Part shown: positions 41,933-50,789 of the stretch, piece by piece | Position numbering within the stretch: position 1 is the stretch's first letter | Layout of the letters: every line of letters starts with the position of its first letter | DNA from: Syntrophaceae bacterium UBA6109 | Lineage (GTDB): Bacteria > Desulfobacterota > Syntrophia > Syntrophales > UBA6109 | Direction of reading: 5' to 3' | NCBI GenBank assembly: GCA_002428445.1 | Contig: DIWJ01000012.1 | Location: 1-64,000 of the forward strand | Length of the DNA stretch: 64,000 nucleotides | Translations under genes and position numbers: made by a program | The notes under the pieces: generated by a model | What the model was told of the DNA's origin: nothing | The model's database searches: none | Seen by the model: the letters and a program-made list of their open reading frames with translations, nothing else

Positions 41933-42730
41933 CTAACCTCGCCGCACGGAGGCGCCGCCGTCAACGGGGAGTGAGACGCCGGAGATGAACTTGGCCTCGT
42001 CGGACGCGAGAAACAGGGCCGCATATGCCACGTCCCACGCCGTGCCCATTTTGCCGCCGGGAACTTGGGCGTCTCGTTCGGCGACAACTTCTTCGCGGCT
42101 TTTCCCCAACGCTTTGACGCGGGACTCGATAGCCATGGGCGTATTCATCAGACCAGGCAAAATGACGTTTGCGCGGATGCCGTATTCCGCATTCATATAG
42201 GCCAGCTGCTCCGTCATGGCGATAACGCCTGCTTTCGATGTCTTATAGGCGACATAGGGGTAGGAAATGAGGACTGCGTGCGAGGAAATGCTGATGATGA
42301 CGCCGTTGCGCTGCTTCCTCATGATCGGAACGACATGCTTGCAGGTCATGACCATTCCGCGGAGATTGACCCGCATAATGCGGTCGAATGCCTCGCTTGT
42401 GATGTCCTCGATGACGGCATCTCCTCCGGCAAGGCTGAAGCCCACATTGTTGTGCAGGACGTCGATGCGGCCCCATGCAGCGACGCAGTCGGCAACCATC
42501 TTCTGCAGCGATGTCTCATCGGTCACATCGGCAGCTGCGGCCTTGGCTGTCCCGCCTTCCTTGACGATCATCGATACGGTATCCTGCGCAGAGCTGAGGT
42601 CACGATCAACGACCAGCACCTTCGCACCTTCCCGTGCGAACACAATCGCCGTTGCCCGACCATTCCCGGTTGTTTCTCCCGGTATCTGACCGCCGCCCAC
42701 AACAATTGCCACTTTATTCTTCAGCCTCAT
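41933..42730 (-). CDS. short-chain dehydrogenase/reductase (SDR)
   Basis: A 265-aa classical SDR. It has a Gly-rich NAD(P) site (GGGQIPGETTGNGRA, longer than the usual TGxxxGxG), D at VVDRDLSSA suggesting NAD(H) preference, NNVG, catalytic Ser in SISSHAV and Y/K in VAYKTSKAG. The ending VSLPVDGGASVR is typical. It is close in style to the SDR at 47471-48274 and may oxidise a 3-hydroxyacyl-CoA or similar alcohol. An operator-like palindrome lies 135 bp upstream of its start. Confidence 0.85.
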   Translation of the reverse strand: MRLKNKVAIVVGGGQIPGETTGNGRATAIVFAREGAKVLVVDRDLSSAQDTVSMIVKEGGTAKAAAADVTDETSLQKMVADCVAAWGRIDVLHNNVGFSLAGGDAVIEDITSEAFDRIMRVNLRGMVMTCKHVVPIMRKQRNGVIISISSHAVLISYPYVAYKTSKAGVIAMTEQLAYMNAEYGIRANVILPGLMNTPMAIESRVKALGKSREEVVAERDAQVPGGKMGTAWDVAYAALFLASDEAKFISGVSLPVDGGASVRRG

Positions 42731-42864
42731 CTTTTTTCTCCTTTGATCCGATGAATACGTTTCTCAGACATCCTGTGATCCGTGGTTCAGTTTGGAGTGC
42801 CGATATCAGGCTAAAATACTTTTGAAAACCAAAATCCCGCATTTCGATCAATCGCTGAAAAAGT

Positions 42865-42883
42865 ATAGAATCCCGTATTCAAT
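42865..42883 (-). promoter_or_regulatory. candidate GntR operator (SDR promoter)
   Basis: ATAGAAT-N5-ATTCAAT. On the minus strand it directly follows TTGACA and contains TATACT as -10-like sequence (spacing 15). The same layout is found at 52803-52821 (gntR) and 57979-57997 (TRAP operon). Confidence 0.55.
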
Positions 42884-43053
42884 GTCAAGTATTTCTTGCT
42901 CGCGACAGCCTCTTGTTGTAATAGGAGTTCGGTAAAACAAAATCAAGAAGGGCCTTTTGGCTCAGTACTGGACACACCGGAAATCCTCCAGGAAACCGCC
43001 ACGAGGGAACAGGAAATCTCGAGAAGAATATTGCCTTGAGGGAGGGATAGAGC

Positions 43054-43596
43054 GTGAGCCGCATTTTCGGGGAAATCCGACAAATTGGGTATGTGGTGCG
43101 GGACATCGAATCCGCCATGCGTTATTGGATAGAAGTTCTCGGGGTTGGCCCTTTTTACTATTCCGAGCGGGTTAAACAGCAACACGTCAAGTACCGGGGA
43201 AAACTATCCCCGATTGAGATGAGCAGCGCGCTGGCCAATTCTGGGCCCCTGCAGATTGAACTGATTCAACAGCACAACGACGCCCCCTCCATGTATCTCG
43301 ATTTTCTCCGGGCGGGGAACGAGGGGCTTCAACATGTCGCCTATTGGACGAAGACTTTTGACGCCGACATGGAACGCCTCACAGCGGCAGGGTACGAGGC
43401 CGGGCAGGAAGGCTGGGCCCATGGACCGGACTGCCGATTTGTCTACTTCCTCAACGAGAACCACCCGGGAAGCATCGTGGAGCTTTCCGAGATCAGCGGC
43501 CCGAAAGGCGAATCCTTCAGGATCATCGCCGAGGCCTCGCGAAACTGGGATGGAAGCAATCCGATCCGGAAGAGGGCATCCTCTTTTGGAAAGTGA
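43054..43596 (+). CDS. VOC/glyoxalase-fold protein
   Basis: A 180-aa vicinal-oxygen-chelate protein: N-terminal IRQIGYVVRDIESAMRYWIE with the first conserved His replaced by Gly-Tyr, a second module EGLQHVAYWT and the closing acidic ligand GSIVELSEI. It resembles methylmalonyl-CoA epimerase/lactoylglutathione-type families. Start is GTG 43054 behind GAGGGAGGGATAGAGC. Divergent to the SDR gene, convergent to the amidase cluster. Metal ligands and substrate are uncertain. Confidence 0.75.
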   Translation: MSRIFGEIRQIGYVVRDIESAMRYWIEVLGVGPFYYSERVKQQHVKYRGKLSPIEMSSALANSGPLQIELIQQHNDAPSMYLDFLRAGNEGLQHVAYWTKTFDADMERLTAAGYEAGQEGWAHGPDCRFVYFLNENHPGSIVELSEISGPKGESFRIIAEASRNWDGSNPIRKRASSFGK

Positions 43597-43640
43597 ATTC
43601 CCCGCTGCAGGCTGCGGGGACTCTGCAAAGGCTTTAACGA

Positions 43641-43673
43641 AAAAAGGGCTCATCTGCGCAATGAGCCCTTTTT
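43641..43673. terminator. bidirectional Rho-independent terminator
   Basis: AAAAAGGGCTCAT pairs with ATGAGCCCTTTTT (7-nt loop). It separates the plus-strand VOC gene from the convergent amidase gene. Confidence 0.9.
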
Positions 43674-43721
43674 CATTCTGGAAATCATCTATTGACCTTC
43701 TTGACAACGATCCGGCATGTT

Positions 43722-45068
43722 TCAAGCGGTCGGGCTGAAGGCAAAGGGCAGCAACGCCTCGCACCACGACGCCAGGGACAGCAGCTTCTTCTCCTGCAAA
43801 GGCCCCGCCCCGATCTGGATTGCCAAGGGGAGATTTTGATCGTCTAATCCTGAAGGGAGTGTGATGGAAGGATACCCCGCAATGCTCCAGGGTACACAAA
43901 ATACCGGCGATCCCGTCGACGCAAGACCCTTAGGCGCAGTAGATGGAGCCGTAGGAAGCAGTACGGCGTCCACTTCCGACAACACCGTTGACAATTCGGT
44001 CTGGAATGCAATTCTCTGTCGAATTGCGTCAATATACTGGTGGCCGGGGGTCGTCATGCCCTTTTCAATGCGCGCCTTGATGTTGGGTGGATAGCCTTCA
44101 CGGTTCTTCTCGAAAAATTCGCGGTGATAGGAAGCCATTTCGGCGTCCATGATGATACGGTGGGCTTTTGCAGCTCGTGTCAAAGAATCCAAGAATTCAA
44201 TATCCATAACATTGGCACCGGCTTGCTGGATCTTGCCGAGTAATGATTCAAAGTGATTCCTGACGGACGAATCCGCCTCTTTTTCGACAAAACTCCGGAA
44301 ATATCCGAAGCGGAATGGCTTCCGCAAAGGTCGGTCGTCTCCTGGATCACAGCCGACCGGCATGCGGGCAAAGGGCTGTGGATTTGCGTCCTTGATGACG
44401 GAGAATAGAAGCGCCGTATCTTCAACGTTGCGGCATAACGTTCCAAGATGATCCAATGTCCAGGACACGGGAATAACGCCGTCCAAGCTGACGGCCGCAT
44501 AGGTCGGTTTGAAACCAACGATTCCGTTGTAAGCAGAGGGCCTCAGCACGGATCCTCCCGTCTGCGTTCCTAACGCGGCAAGACACATCTGGTCCGGCAC
44601 GGCGGCGCCTGAACCGCTGCTGGAACCACCGGGTGTGTGTTCCGTGTTCCATGGATTTCTCGTTATCGCCGGATCGTTATTGGCAAAAGCTGTGGTTTCC
44701 GTCTTACCCAGAATGATGGCACCCGCGTTCCTTGCCTGTCTTACGGCAGGTGCATCCGATCCCGCTACACGCGCAGGATAAACGGCACATCCGGCTCTCG
44801 TCCACATGCCCCCGACGTCGATGATGTCTTTAACGCCGATGGGAATGCCGTGCAGCGCTCCTCTCCACTTGCCGGCGCGAAATTCATCATCGCATTGACG
44901 GGCCTCGAGAAGTGCATTTTTTTCTGCGACCTCCACCCACGCATGAATCGCATTCTCTCGCTGATGGATTCGCTCCAGGCACGACGCGACCAGGTCTTCT
45001 GCCTTCAGTTCCCCTCTGCGCATCCGGTCGAGCGCCACACAAACGGATAATTCTCCTGGCTTTGGCAT
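43722..45068 (-). CDS. amidase signature family hydrolase
   Basis: A 448-aa GatA-like amidase. The Ser-cisSer-Lys triad is visible: Lys in IGVKDIIDVGG, cis-Ser and nucleophilic Ser in TPGGSSSGSGAAV and GTQTGGSVLRPSAYNGIVGFK. There is no GatB/GatC neighbour, so this is not the tRNA amidotransferase but a catabolic amide hydrolase. It is the last gene of the minus-strand cluster that begins at gntR. Confidence 0.9.
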   Translation of the reverse strand: MPKPGELSVCVALDRMRRGELKAEDLVASCLERIHQRENAIHAWVEVAEKNALLEARQCDDEFRAGKWRGALHGIPIGVKDIIDVGGMWTRAGCAVYPARVAGSDAPAVRQARNAGAIILGKTETTAFANNDPAITRNPWNTEHTPGGSSSGSGAAVPDQMCLAALGTQTGGSVLRPSAYNGIVGFKPTYAAVSLDGVIPVSWTLDHLGTLCRNVEDTALLFSVIKDANPQPFARMPVGCDPGDDRPLRKPFRFGYFRSFVEKEADSSVRNHFESLLGKIQQAGANVMDIEFLDSLTRAAKAHRIIMDAEMASYHREFFEKNREGYPPNIKARIEKGMTTPGHQYIDAIRQRIAFQTELSTVLSEVDAVLLPTAPSTAPKGLASTGSPVFCVPWSIAGYPSITLPSGLDDQNLPLAIQIGAGPLQEKKLLSLASWCEALLPFAFSPTA

Positions 45069-45130
45069 ATCGATCCTTCCTTCGTAAGGCTTTTCCGGCC
45101 CGGCCGTTGATCCTCAAGAGAAACCCGCTT

Positions 45131-46462
45131 TTACGAACAGAGCCTTATGACCTTTCCGATATCCCTTGCTTTCTCCAGTCCCCAAAGGGCTTTCAGCAGC
45201 GATTCCATCTTTTCCTTCGGAAGAGCGACGGACGCCAGAGATCTGAATTTTTCCTCCAGTTCTTTATCACTGAGCGGGTTTCGCGGATCCCCTTTGGGAT
45301 AATGTACGAAGGTCGAATATTTTTCCCCGTTCAGCGCCGTGATGCAAGCCTTGGCTTCCGTCTCCTTCAATTCGGACGTGATCTTCACTCTTACCTTTTT
45401 CAGCAGTTCGACCATGCCGGGGTGGAGGACCTTGGCATCCGTGAACATCTCTTCACCGGCAAATCCTTCGGCGAGCGCCAGCGCCGCACAGAAATGCGTG
45501 CTGAATTTCCCTGCCAAACCGGTCTGCGGATGTTCATTCCCTGCTGTGTCCATGCACAGCTTCGACACTTCGCATGAAATTTCAGAGACTTGTTCCGCTC
45601 TGAGATCATGCCGTTCTCTCAGTTCCCTGACGGCGTCGATGATGGGGTGCGTCAGCAGACAGGACGCGTTGATCTTGAAAGTATTGTTGAGGATTTCGTA
45701 TTCCTTTCCAAGACCCCGCACCATCCGGTCGAGACTTGCGCCCTCCCCCAAAGCCTCGACATATCCTTTTTTTCCTTCAAGGATATTGCGGGCGCATGTG
45801 AAGTCCCTCTCCGCCATCAGAGCCGACATCACCCCGTCCGAAGCACTTTTTCCGGCATGAAAAGGTTTTGTCATCGTTCCGAACACCAGACGCACGCCGG
45901 ACGCTTGGGTCCCCGCCAATCCCATGGCACAAAGCATTTGATCGAGAGACAGCCCCAAGAGCTTCCCCGCCGCCACGGCCGCGCCAAAACGGCCAAAAGT
46001 GGATGTGCTGTGCCATCCCCTCTCATAATGGCCGAAGCCGATGCCGACGCCGATTCTCGTCTCCACTTCATAGCCGAGAACGAATGCTTCCATAGCGGCC
46101 GCACCGGATACTTTTTTCCATTCCCCCAATGCCAGGATCGCCGGAATCAGCGGGGCGCTGGGATGGCCATGTGCCCCGAGATGCACGTCATCGTAATCCA
46201 GGGCATGGGCCATGCTTCCATTAAGAAGGGCCGCGTTCATCACATTGGTTTTCAGTCCCCATCCCAGGACGGTCGACTGGTGTTTGCCGTCAAATTCGGG
46301 GATCATCTCGATGAGAATCTTGCTCAAGGGCTGTTTGCATCCCCCCAGGATCACCCCGATAAGATCGATGAAACAGCGCTTTGCCTGGTGGCAAACATCT
46401 GCAGGAAACGATTGGCAGGAAGTTTCCAGAACGAAGCGGGCCAATTGTTCGGTTGCATTCAT
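45131..46462 (-). CDS. MmgE/PrpD family protein 1
   Basis: A 443-aa member of the MmgE/PrpD family (2-methylcitrate dehydratase, aconitate/itaconate enzymes). Signatures are NGSMAHALDYDDVHLGAHGHPSAP, AWHSTSTFGRFGAAVAAGKL-like (GWHSTSTFGRFG), GTMTKPFHAGKSASDGVM, and the C-terminal LSDKELEEKF. The catalytic role would be dehydration, decarboxylation or isomerisation of a tricarboxylate-like substrate. A second paralog is at 58633-60039. Confidence 0.9.
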   Translation of the reverse strand: MNATEQLARFVLETSCQSFPADVCHQAKRCFIDLIGVILGGCKQPLSKILIEMIPEFDGKHQSTVLGWGLKTNVMNAALLNGSMAHALDYDDVHLGAHGHPSAPLIPAILALGEWKKVSGAAAMEAFVLGYEVETRIGVGIGFGHYERGWHSTSTFGRFGAAVAAGKLLGLSLDQMLCAMGLAGTQASGVRLVFGTMTKPFHAGKSASDGVMSALMAERDFTCARNILEGKKGYVEALGEGASLDRMVRGLGKEYEILNNTFKINASCLLTHPIIDAVRELRERHDLRAEQVSEISCEVSKLCMDTAGNEHPQTGLAGKFSTHFCAALALAEGFAGEEMFTDAKVLHPGMVELLKKVRVKITSELKETEAKACITALNGEKYSTFVHYPKGDPRNPLSDKELEEKFRSLASVALPKEKMESLLKALWGLEKARDIGKVIRLCS

Positions 46463-46505
46463 CTCTGCCTTCTCCTATTGCATTCGCGGTATTTGCAGTT
46501 TTCCC

Positions 46506-47393
46506 TCAAGCCCACTGAACCGCGAGCGGTTTCCGATAGACTGTTCGTAAAAACGTATATTTCGGGTAGCCTATCGCTAAAGTGCTGTAGGCCCGATTTC
46601 CTTCCGGCAGATTCAACTCCTTTGCAACCGCAGCGGAGTGATTGCAGGCATCATCGAACAACCCCATGTAACATGAACCGATCCCGAGGGTGACGGCCGT
46701 CAGGACGACTGTATGCGCGGCAATGACGCAATTGTCTTTGGGAGTGCTCGACTGGGGTCTGGAATGGAAGACCAAAATCGTTCGGGCACCTCGAAAAATG
46801 GGATCCTTTCCGCTTTCCCGAATCTGAATCGTCTGCATATAGCGCCGATTCCTGCGCTTCGCCCACTGAAGATCCGGAGGCAAGGGTTTCCCCGCCCGCT
46901 CAAATTTCGCTGCTTTTCTTTCCACCTTGGCGACAAGCTGCTTGTAGTATCGAATCGTCAGATCGATGAGTCGTTCAATCTTGTCCTGATCCCGGATAAC
47001 CAGGATTTGCACATCCTGCGTATTGCTTCCCGTGGGCGCCTGGCGGGCGGCCTCGAACAGACTGGCAAGGATCTCGTTGGGTATGTCCTTGCGAAGGTAA
47101 TTTCGATGGGTCCTGCGGGTTTTCAGAAATTCTATAAAGGAATCCGCATCGGTTTGCCGGCGCTTGTCATCGATCTTTGCAAACTCATCCGAGTCTAATT
47201 TTTCATGGAGAATGGCATCCTGTGGGCACAGGGCGATGCAATGACCGCAGAGATTACAGTTCGTCTCATCGGCGACACCTTCCACCCTGCCTTCATTCTT
47301 GGAAAAGCATCTCAGGCAGATCGCAACGCAGATTCCGCAGGAATTACATTTTCCCTCATCAATCGATATCCAGTTTGTCATTCTTTTCTTCAC
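46506..47393 (-). CDS. nitroreductase fused to a two-[4Fe-4S] ferredoxin domain
   Basis: A 295-aa flavoprotein. The N-terminal ferredoxin part contains two four-Cys clusters (CNSCGICVAIC; CNLCGHCIALCP). From about residue 90 on, a nitroreductase FMN domain follows (FLKTRRTHRNY, APTGSNTQDVQ, GIGSCYMGLF). Start choice: GTG 47393 has GAGAGG five bases upstream; TTG 47396 and ATG 47381 are alternatives. Such fusions are typical of anaerobes and pass electrons from reduced ferredoxin to FMN; the substrate is unknown. Confidence 0.9.
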   Translation of the reverse strand: MKKRMTNWISIDEGKCNSCGICVAICLRCFSKNEGRVEGVADETNCNLCGHCIALCPQDAILHEKLDSDEFAKIDDKRRQTDADSFIEFLKTRRTHRNYLRKDIPNEILASLFEAARQAPTGSNTQDVQILVIRDQDKIERLIDLTIRYYKQLVAKVERKAAKFERAGKPLPPDLQWAKRRNRRYMQTIQIRESGKDPIFRGARTILVFHSRPQSSTPKDNCVIAAHTVVLTAVTLGIGSCYMGLFDDACNHSAAVAKELNLPEGNRAYSTLAIGYPKYTFLRTVYRKPLAVQWA

Positions 47394-47470
47394 CAAATCC
47401 TCTCACTCGCAATCCCGTTATGCAAAGCGTCCTGAGTGCATTGCTATTCCGGCGTCAATGCCGGTACTTT

Positions 47471-48274
47471 TTATTCATATCCCGCTTTTCGCGGAGGGCT
47501 GGCAAGAGAAGTCCCCCCGTCTACGATCAGCGCAATTCCCGTAATCCACCTTGCGTCGTCCGAAGCAAGGAATAGAGCGGCATTGCCGATGTCCCATCCG
47601 GTTCCCTCCGTTCCGAGAGGGGAAGCCTTGCGGCGCTGCTCCCGGTCCTCCTCGGTCATTCCCTTTGTGTACACCATCGGGGTGTAAACCGGACCGGGAA
47701 GGATGCAATTCACGCGGATACCGTCCTGGGCATGATCGATCGCCATCGCCTGCGTGAGCGAAATGACCGCACCCTTGGATGCCGAGTAGGCGGTCAATCC
47801 GCGTGGACGAATGGCCGAGATGGAAGAAATATTAATGATGGAACCTCCCCCCGAGGCCTTCATCTGAGGAATGGAGTATTTGCCCATGAGCATCACGCTC
47901 TTCACATTGACCGTCATGATCCGGTCCCAGGCTTCGGCGTCGAATTCCACGACATTCCCGCGGCCGCTGATACCGACGTTGTTGTCCAGAACGTCCAGCT
48001 TGCCCCAAAGAGCCACAGCCCTTTTCACGATGGCCTCACAATCCTTGGCCTGAGAAACATCACCGACAAATACCTCAGCTGTTCCCCCTTCCTGCTGGAT
48101 GGCCTTCTGTGTCTCCTCGGCGGCGCTCTGGTTCAAATCCACCACCAAGACCTTTGCCCCCTCCCTTGCAAAAAGGATGGCCGTTGCCCGGCCGTTTCCG
48201 ATTCCCGATGCAACCGACCCTCCCCCGGTGACAATGGCCACCTTGTTCTCCATGCGACGCTTCGATTCCATCAT
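47471..48274 (-). CDS. short-chain dehydrogenase/reductase (SDR)
   Basis: A 267-aa classical SDR with IVTGGGSVASGIGNGRA (nucleotide site), VVDLN (acidic end of strand 2), DNNVGIS, Ser in INISSISAIRPRG, and Y/K in TAYSASKGAV. The ATGATG start has GGAGG six bases upstream. It probably oxidises a hydroxyacyl intermediate in the same pathway as the thiolase and CoA-transferase of this cluster. Confidence 0.9.
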   Translation of the reverse strand: MMESKRRMENKVAIVTGGGSVASGIGNGRATAILFAREGAKVLVVDLNQSAAEETQKAIQQEGGTAEVFVGDVSQAKDCEAIVKRAVALWGKLDVLDNNVGISGRGNVVEFDAEAWDRIMTVNVKSVMLMGKYSIPQMKASGGGSIINISSISAIRPRGLTAYSASKGAVISLTQAMAIDHAQDGIRVNCILPGPVYTPMVYTKGMTEEDREQRRKASPLGTEGTGWDIGNAALFLASDDARWITGIALIVDGGTSLASPPRKAGYE

Positions 48275-48365
48275 TCACTCCTCCATCATTCCGGCGGATA
48301 GCATGACGCCTCACCGCCCGTCCGTAAAACGCCGGATTGCAGAATCCTCTTCTCCGTACGCCCGG

Positions 48366-48752
48366 TCAACACTGTTCCACGATCTCCACCCGGACGTTCT
48401 CGGGAGCCCTGACATAGGCAATCTTGCGTCCCGGCCTGAGGGCACAGGGTTCCATTGCGAATTCCGCACCCTTCTTTCTCAGTTCGCTTACCGCTTCATC
48501 CAGATTCTGCACGAGCAAGCCGAAGTGGTCCAGGCCGATATAATACTCGCCGGGCGCCTCCGGCATCGCCTGGTCCGCGGCAACCGGAAGGATGAATATT
48601 TTCACCCCGTCAATATCCAAATCGATTCTGTTTTTCCCGTCGGATTGGACGGATTCGATGATTTCGGCATCAAACATCTTCCTGTAATAATCCGCCGCGG
48701 CCCTCGGATTCCTGCTCAGGAGATGAATGTGGTAAAATTTGAATTTTCCCAT
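48366..48752 (-). CDS. VOC-family (glyoxalase/dioxygenase fold) protein
   Basis: A 128-aa VOC protein: FYHIHLLSRNPRAAADYYRKMF with the first metal His, IGLDHFGLLVQNLDEAVSEL with the second, and a terminal Glu in VRVEIVEQC. ATG 48752 follows GGAGGGAATCTGCA; the longer frame from 48869 is not supported by a ribosome site. A metal-dependent epimerase or lyase role is likely. Confidence 0.8.
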   Translation of the reverse strand: MGKFKFYHIHLLSRNPRAAADYYRKMFDAEIIESVQSDGKNRIDLDIDGVKIFILPVAADQAMPEAPGEYYIGLDHFGLLVQNLDEAVSELRKKGAEFAMEPCALRPGRKIAYVRAPENVRVEIVEQC

Positions 48753-49144
48753 TGCAGATTCCCTCCACCTTTGCAAACGCCGTCTCCAAAGGAATGCAAA
48801 AAACCTCATGCCAAAAAACATTCGCTCGGAAGGCGTACCCCGGTCACGATCATGACTCTTTGGAATCATTCATCGGCAAAAAAAACGACGCGGGCAATGA
48901 CCAACTGAAGACGCGTAAAGAGTAAATCATGGAGAACCAAAAAAGACATTGCGGCAAGAAAACACCCCGGGCAAAATACTCACTGTCTTTTGAAATCGCC
49001 CGTTCACGACTGGATTGAAACCCTTCGAAGCGCAATATTGTTTTTCAAGACCCATCCCGGCAGGCCGGGCTCCCCAGAAGAGGAGCCCGGCGCCATTCCG
49101 GGGAAACGATTTCCCGCCCGCAACGGGACAAACGACCCGGCGGA
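48753..49144 (-). other. intergenic stretch with strong hairpin (49064-49091)
   Basis: The 392 bp between thiolase and VOC genes contain a 10-bp GC stem, GCCGGGCTCC/GGAGCCCGGC with an 8-nt loop, at 49064-49091, without a T-run. It may pause or end part of the transcripts behind the thiolase gene. A promoter for the downstream genes would have to lie here, but none is evident. Confidence 0.45.
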
Positions 49145-50284
49145 TTATTTCTGGAAAATGTGAATGGAACACGCGGCGTGATCCAGACCATAGATGCCGC
49201 CACCCGTGCAGTGCGTAAGCCCGATCTTGGGATCCTTTACCTGCCGATCCCCTGCCTGACCGCGCAGCTGCCATATAATTTCCGCCGCCTGGGCGAGGCC
49301 GGTTGCACCGACGGGATGCCCTTTCGACAGGAGCCCGCCGCTCGGGTTTACCGGAATGCGGCCGTCGATAGCAGTGGCGCCCTCTCTGAGCAATTGAACT
49401 GCGTCACCATGCTTGCAGAATCCCAAGGCTTCGTAATAAAGCAACTCGGCAATGGTGAATGCATCGTGGGTTTCGGCAACGTCAATGTCCTCCGGGCCAT
49501 AGCCCGCCATTTCGTAGGCCAGCTTGGCGCCACGATTGCTGATTTCCGGGGAGGTCATATCCCTGAAATCATTCATGAACTTTCCAGACACCAGGATCGA
49601 ACCCTTGATCCAGATGGGCTGGGTGGAATATTTCCGCGCCTTTTCTGCGGTGCAGAGCACGACCGCTGCGGCGCCATCTCCCGCCGGGCAACATTGATAG
49701 AGGGTGAAGGGATCGGCGATCATTCTTGATTTCAAGACCTCTTCCACCGTTGTCTCTTTCCGCATCTGCGCATGAGGGTTCTTTGCGGCGCACTTTCTGC
49801 TTTTCACGACGACCTGGGCAAGGTCTTCCGCCGTCGCGCCGAAATCATTCATGTAGCGCTTCGCCCTCATCGCATACAGGGCGGGCATGACCAACCCCTC
49901 GTTGTTCTCCAGGTCTTCCATTGACAGGGGGATCGTTCCTCCGCCCAGAGCGGACATCTGTTCCGATCCAACCGCAATGACGACATCGTACAGACCGCTG
50001 GCGATTCCGAGCCACGCCTCACGCATGGCGCTCGTGCCGCTGGAACACGCATTTTCCATGTTGTTGATGGGCATCCCCGCCATACCCAGGTCCTTAAAGA
50101 TCCTCTGTCCCAACAGAGAGCCTCCCAGCAAGCTCCCCGAGTAGGCTGCCTGGATCTCCCGGGGGGAGACACCCGCATCCTTGATGGCCATCGTAACGGC
50201 TTCTCTCCCGATGGCCGAGAGCAGGCGCTCCGGCTGCTTTCCAATCTTTGTCAATCCAACGCCAATGACGGCTACGTCTCTCAT
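49145..50284 (-). CDS. thiolase / acetyl-CoA acetyltransferase (SCP-x type)
   Basis: A 379-aa thiolase-superfamily protein of the non-decarboxylating SCP-x-like subgroup. It has nucleophile C80 in NNMENACSSGTSAMREAW, His in AETHDAFTIAELLYYE, and a C-terminal CTGGGIYGLDHAACSIHIF. It is 28 bp downstream of a DUF35 gene; pairs of this kind (for example BbsB with BbsA in anaerobic toluene degradation) form mixed complexes cleaving 3-ketoacyl-CoA with unusual side chains. Confidence 0.9.
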   Translation of the reverse strand: MRDVAVIGVGLTKIGKQPERLLSAIGREAVTMAIKDAGVSPREIQAAYSGSLLGGSLLGQRIFKDLGMAGMPINNMENACSSGTSAMREAWLGIASGLYDVVIAVGSEQMSALGGGTIPLSMEDLENNEGLVMPALYAMRAKRYMNDFGATAEDLAQVVVKSRKCAAKNPHAQMRKETTVEEVLKSRMIADPFTLYQCCPAGDGAAAVVLCTAEKARKYSTQPIWIKGSILVSGKFMNDFRDMTSPEISNRGAKLAYEMAGYGPEDIDVAETHDAFTIAELLYYEALGFCKHGDAVQLLREGATAIDGRIPVNPSGGLLSKGHPVGATGLAQAAEIIWQLRGQAGDRQVKDPKIGLTHCTGGGIYGLDHAACSIHIFQK

Positions 50285-50312
50285 TTCTTGATCTCCTCCT
50301 TCTCCGATAGCC

Positions 50313-50747
50313 TTACTTTACCGGCCTGAATCTGTAGCTGTAGACCTCATTTCCCTGCTCATCCACCGCAATCTTGCCGAGTTCCGCCTTCATCTTCATC
50401 CCGATCTTCAGATCGTTTGGCTCAGCCGTCGTGATCTGCCCGAGCACCCTGACGCCTTCCGGGTAATCCACGTAACCGAGCCCATAGGGCGTCGCAAAGC
50501 GCTTCGGCGCTACCCGGACAATACTGAACGAATAAAGCGTCCCACCATCACTGAACGTGAGCGGCTCCAGTGCACTGTCCTTGCCGTTCGAATAGCACTC
50601 CGGACAAATGTCCCTCGGCGGAAAATAGTTCTTGCCGCAGCCCTTGCAATGACTTCCGATTAAACGCAGGCCATCCTTTTCTGCTTTCCAATAATTCTCT
50701 CCGGGGTAAAAAACCTTGCCTTTACCTCCTGCTTCTGATTCAGCCAT
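50313..50747 (-). CDS. DUF35 zinc-ribbon/OB-fold acyl-CoA binding protein
   Basis: A 144-aa protein: rubredoxin-like zinc ribbon HCKGCGKNYFPPRDICPECY (about 33-52) and an OB-fold (SFSIVRVAPKRFATPYGLGY, ITTAEPNDLKIGMKM). It is the expected partner of the SCP-x thiolase directly downstream, binding the acyl-CoA and shaping the active site. Confidence 0.9.
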   Translation of the reverse strand: MAESEAGGKGKVFYPGENYWKAEKDGLRLIGSHCKGCGKNYFPPRDICPECYSNGKDSALEPLTFSDGGTLYSFSIVRVAPKRFATPYGLGYVDYPEGVRVLGQITTAEPNDLKIGMKMKAELGKIAVDEQGNEVYSYRFRPVK

Positions 50748-50789
50748 GTACTTCCCTGCCTCCTTCCCTGAATAGTTGTTTATCGCTTC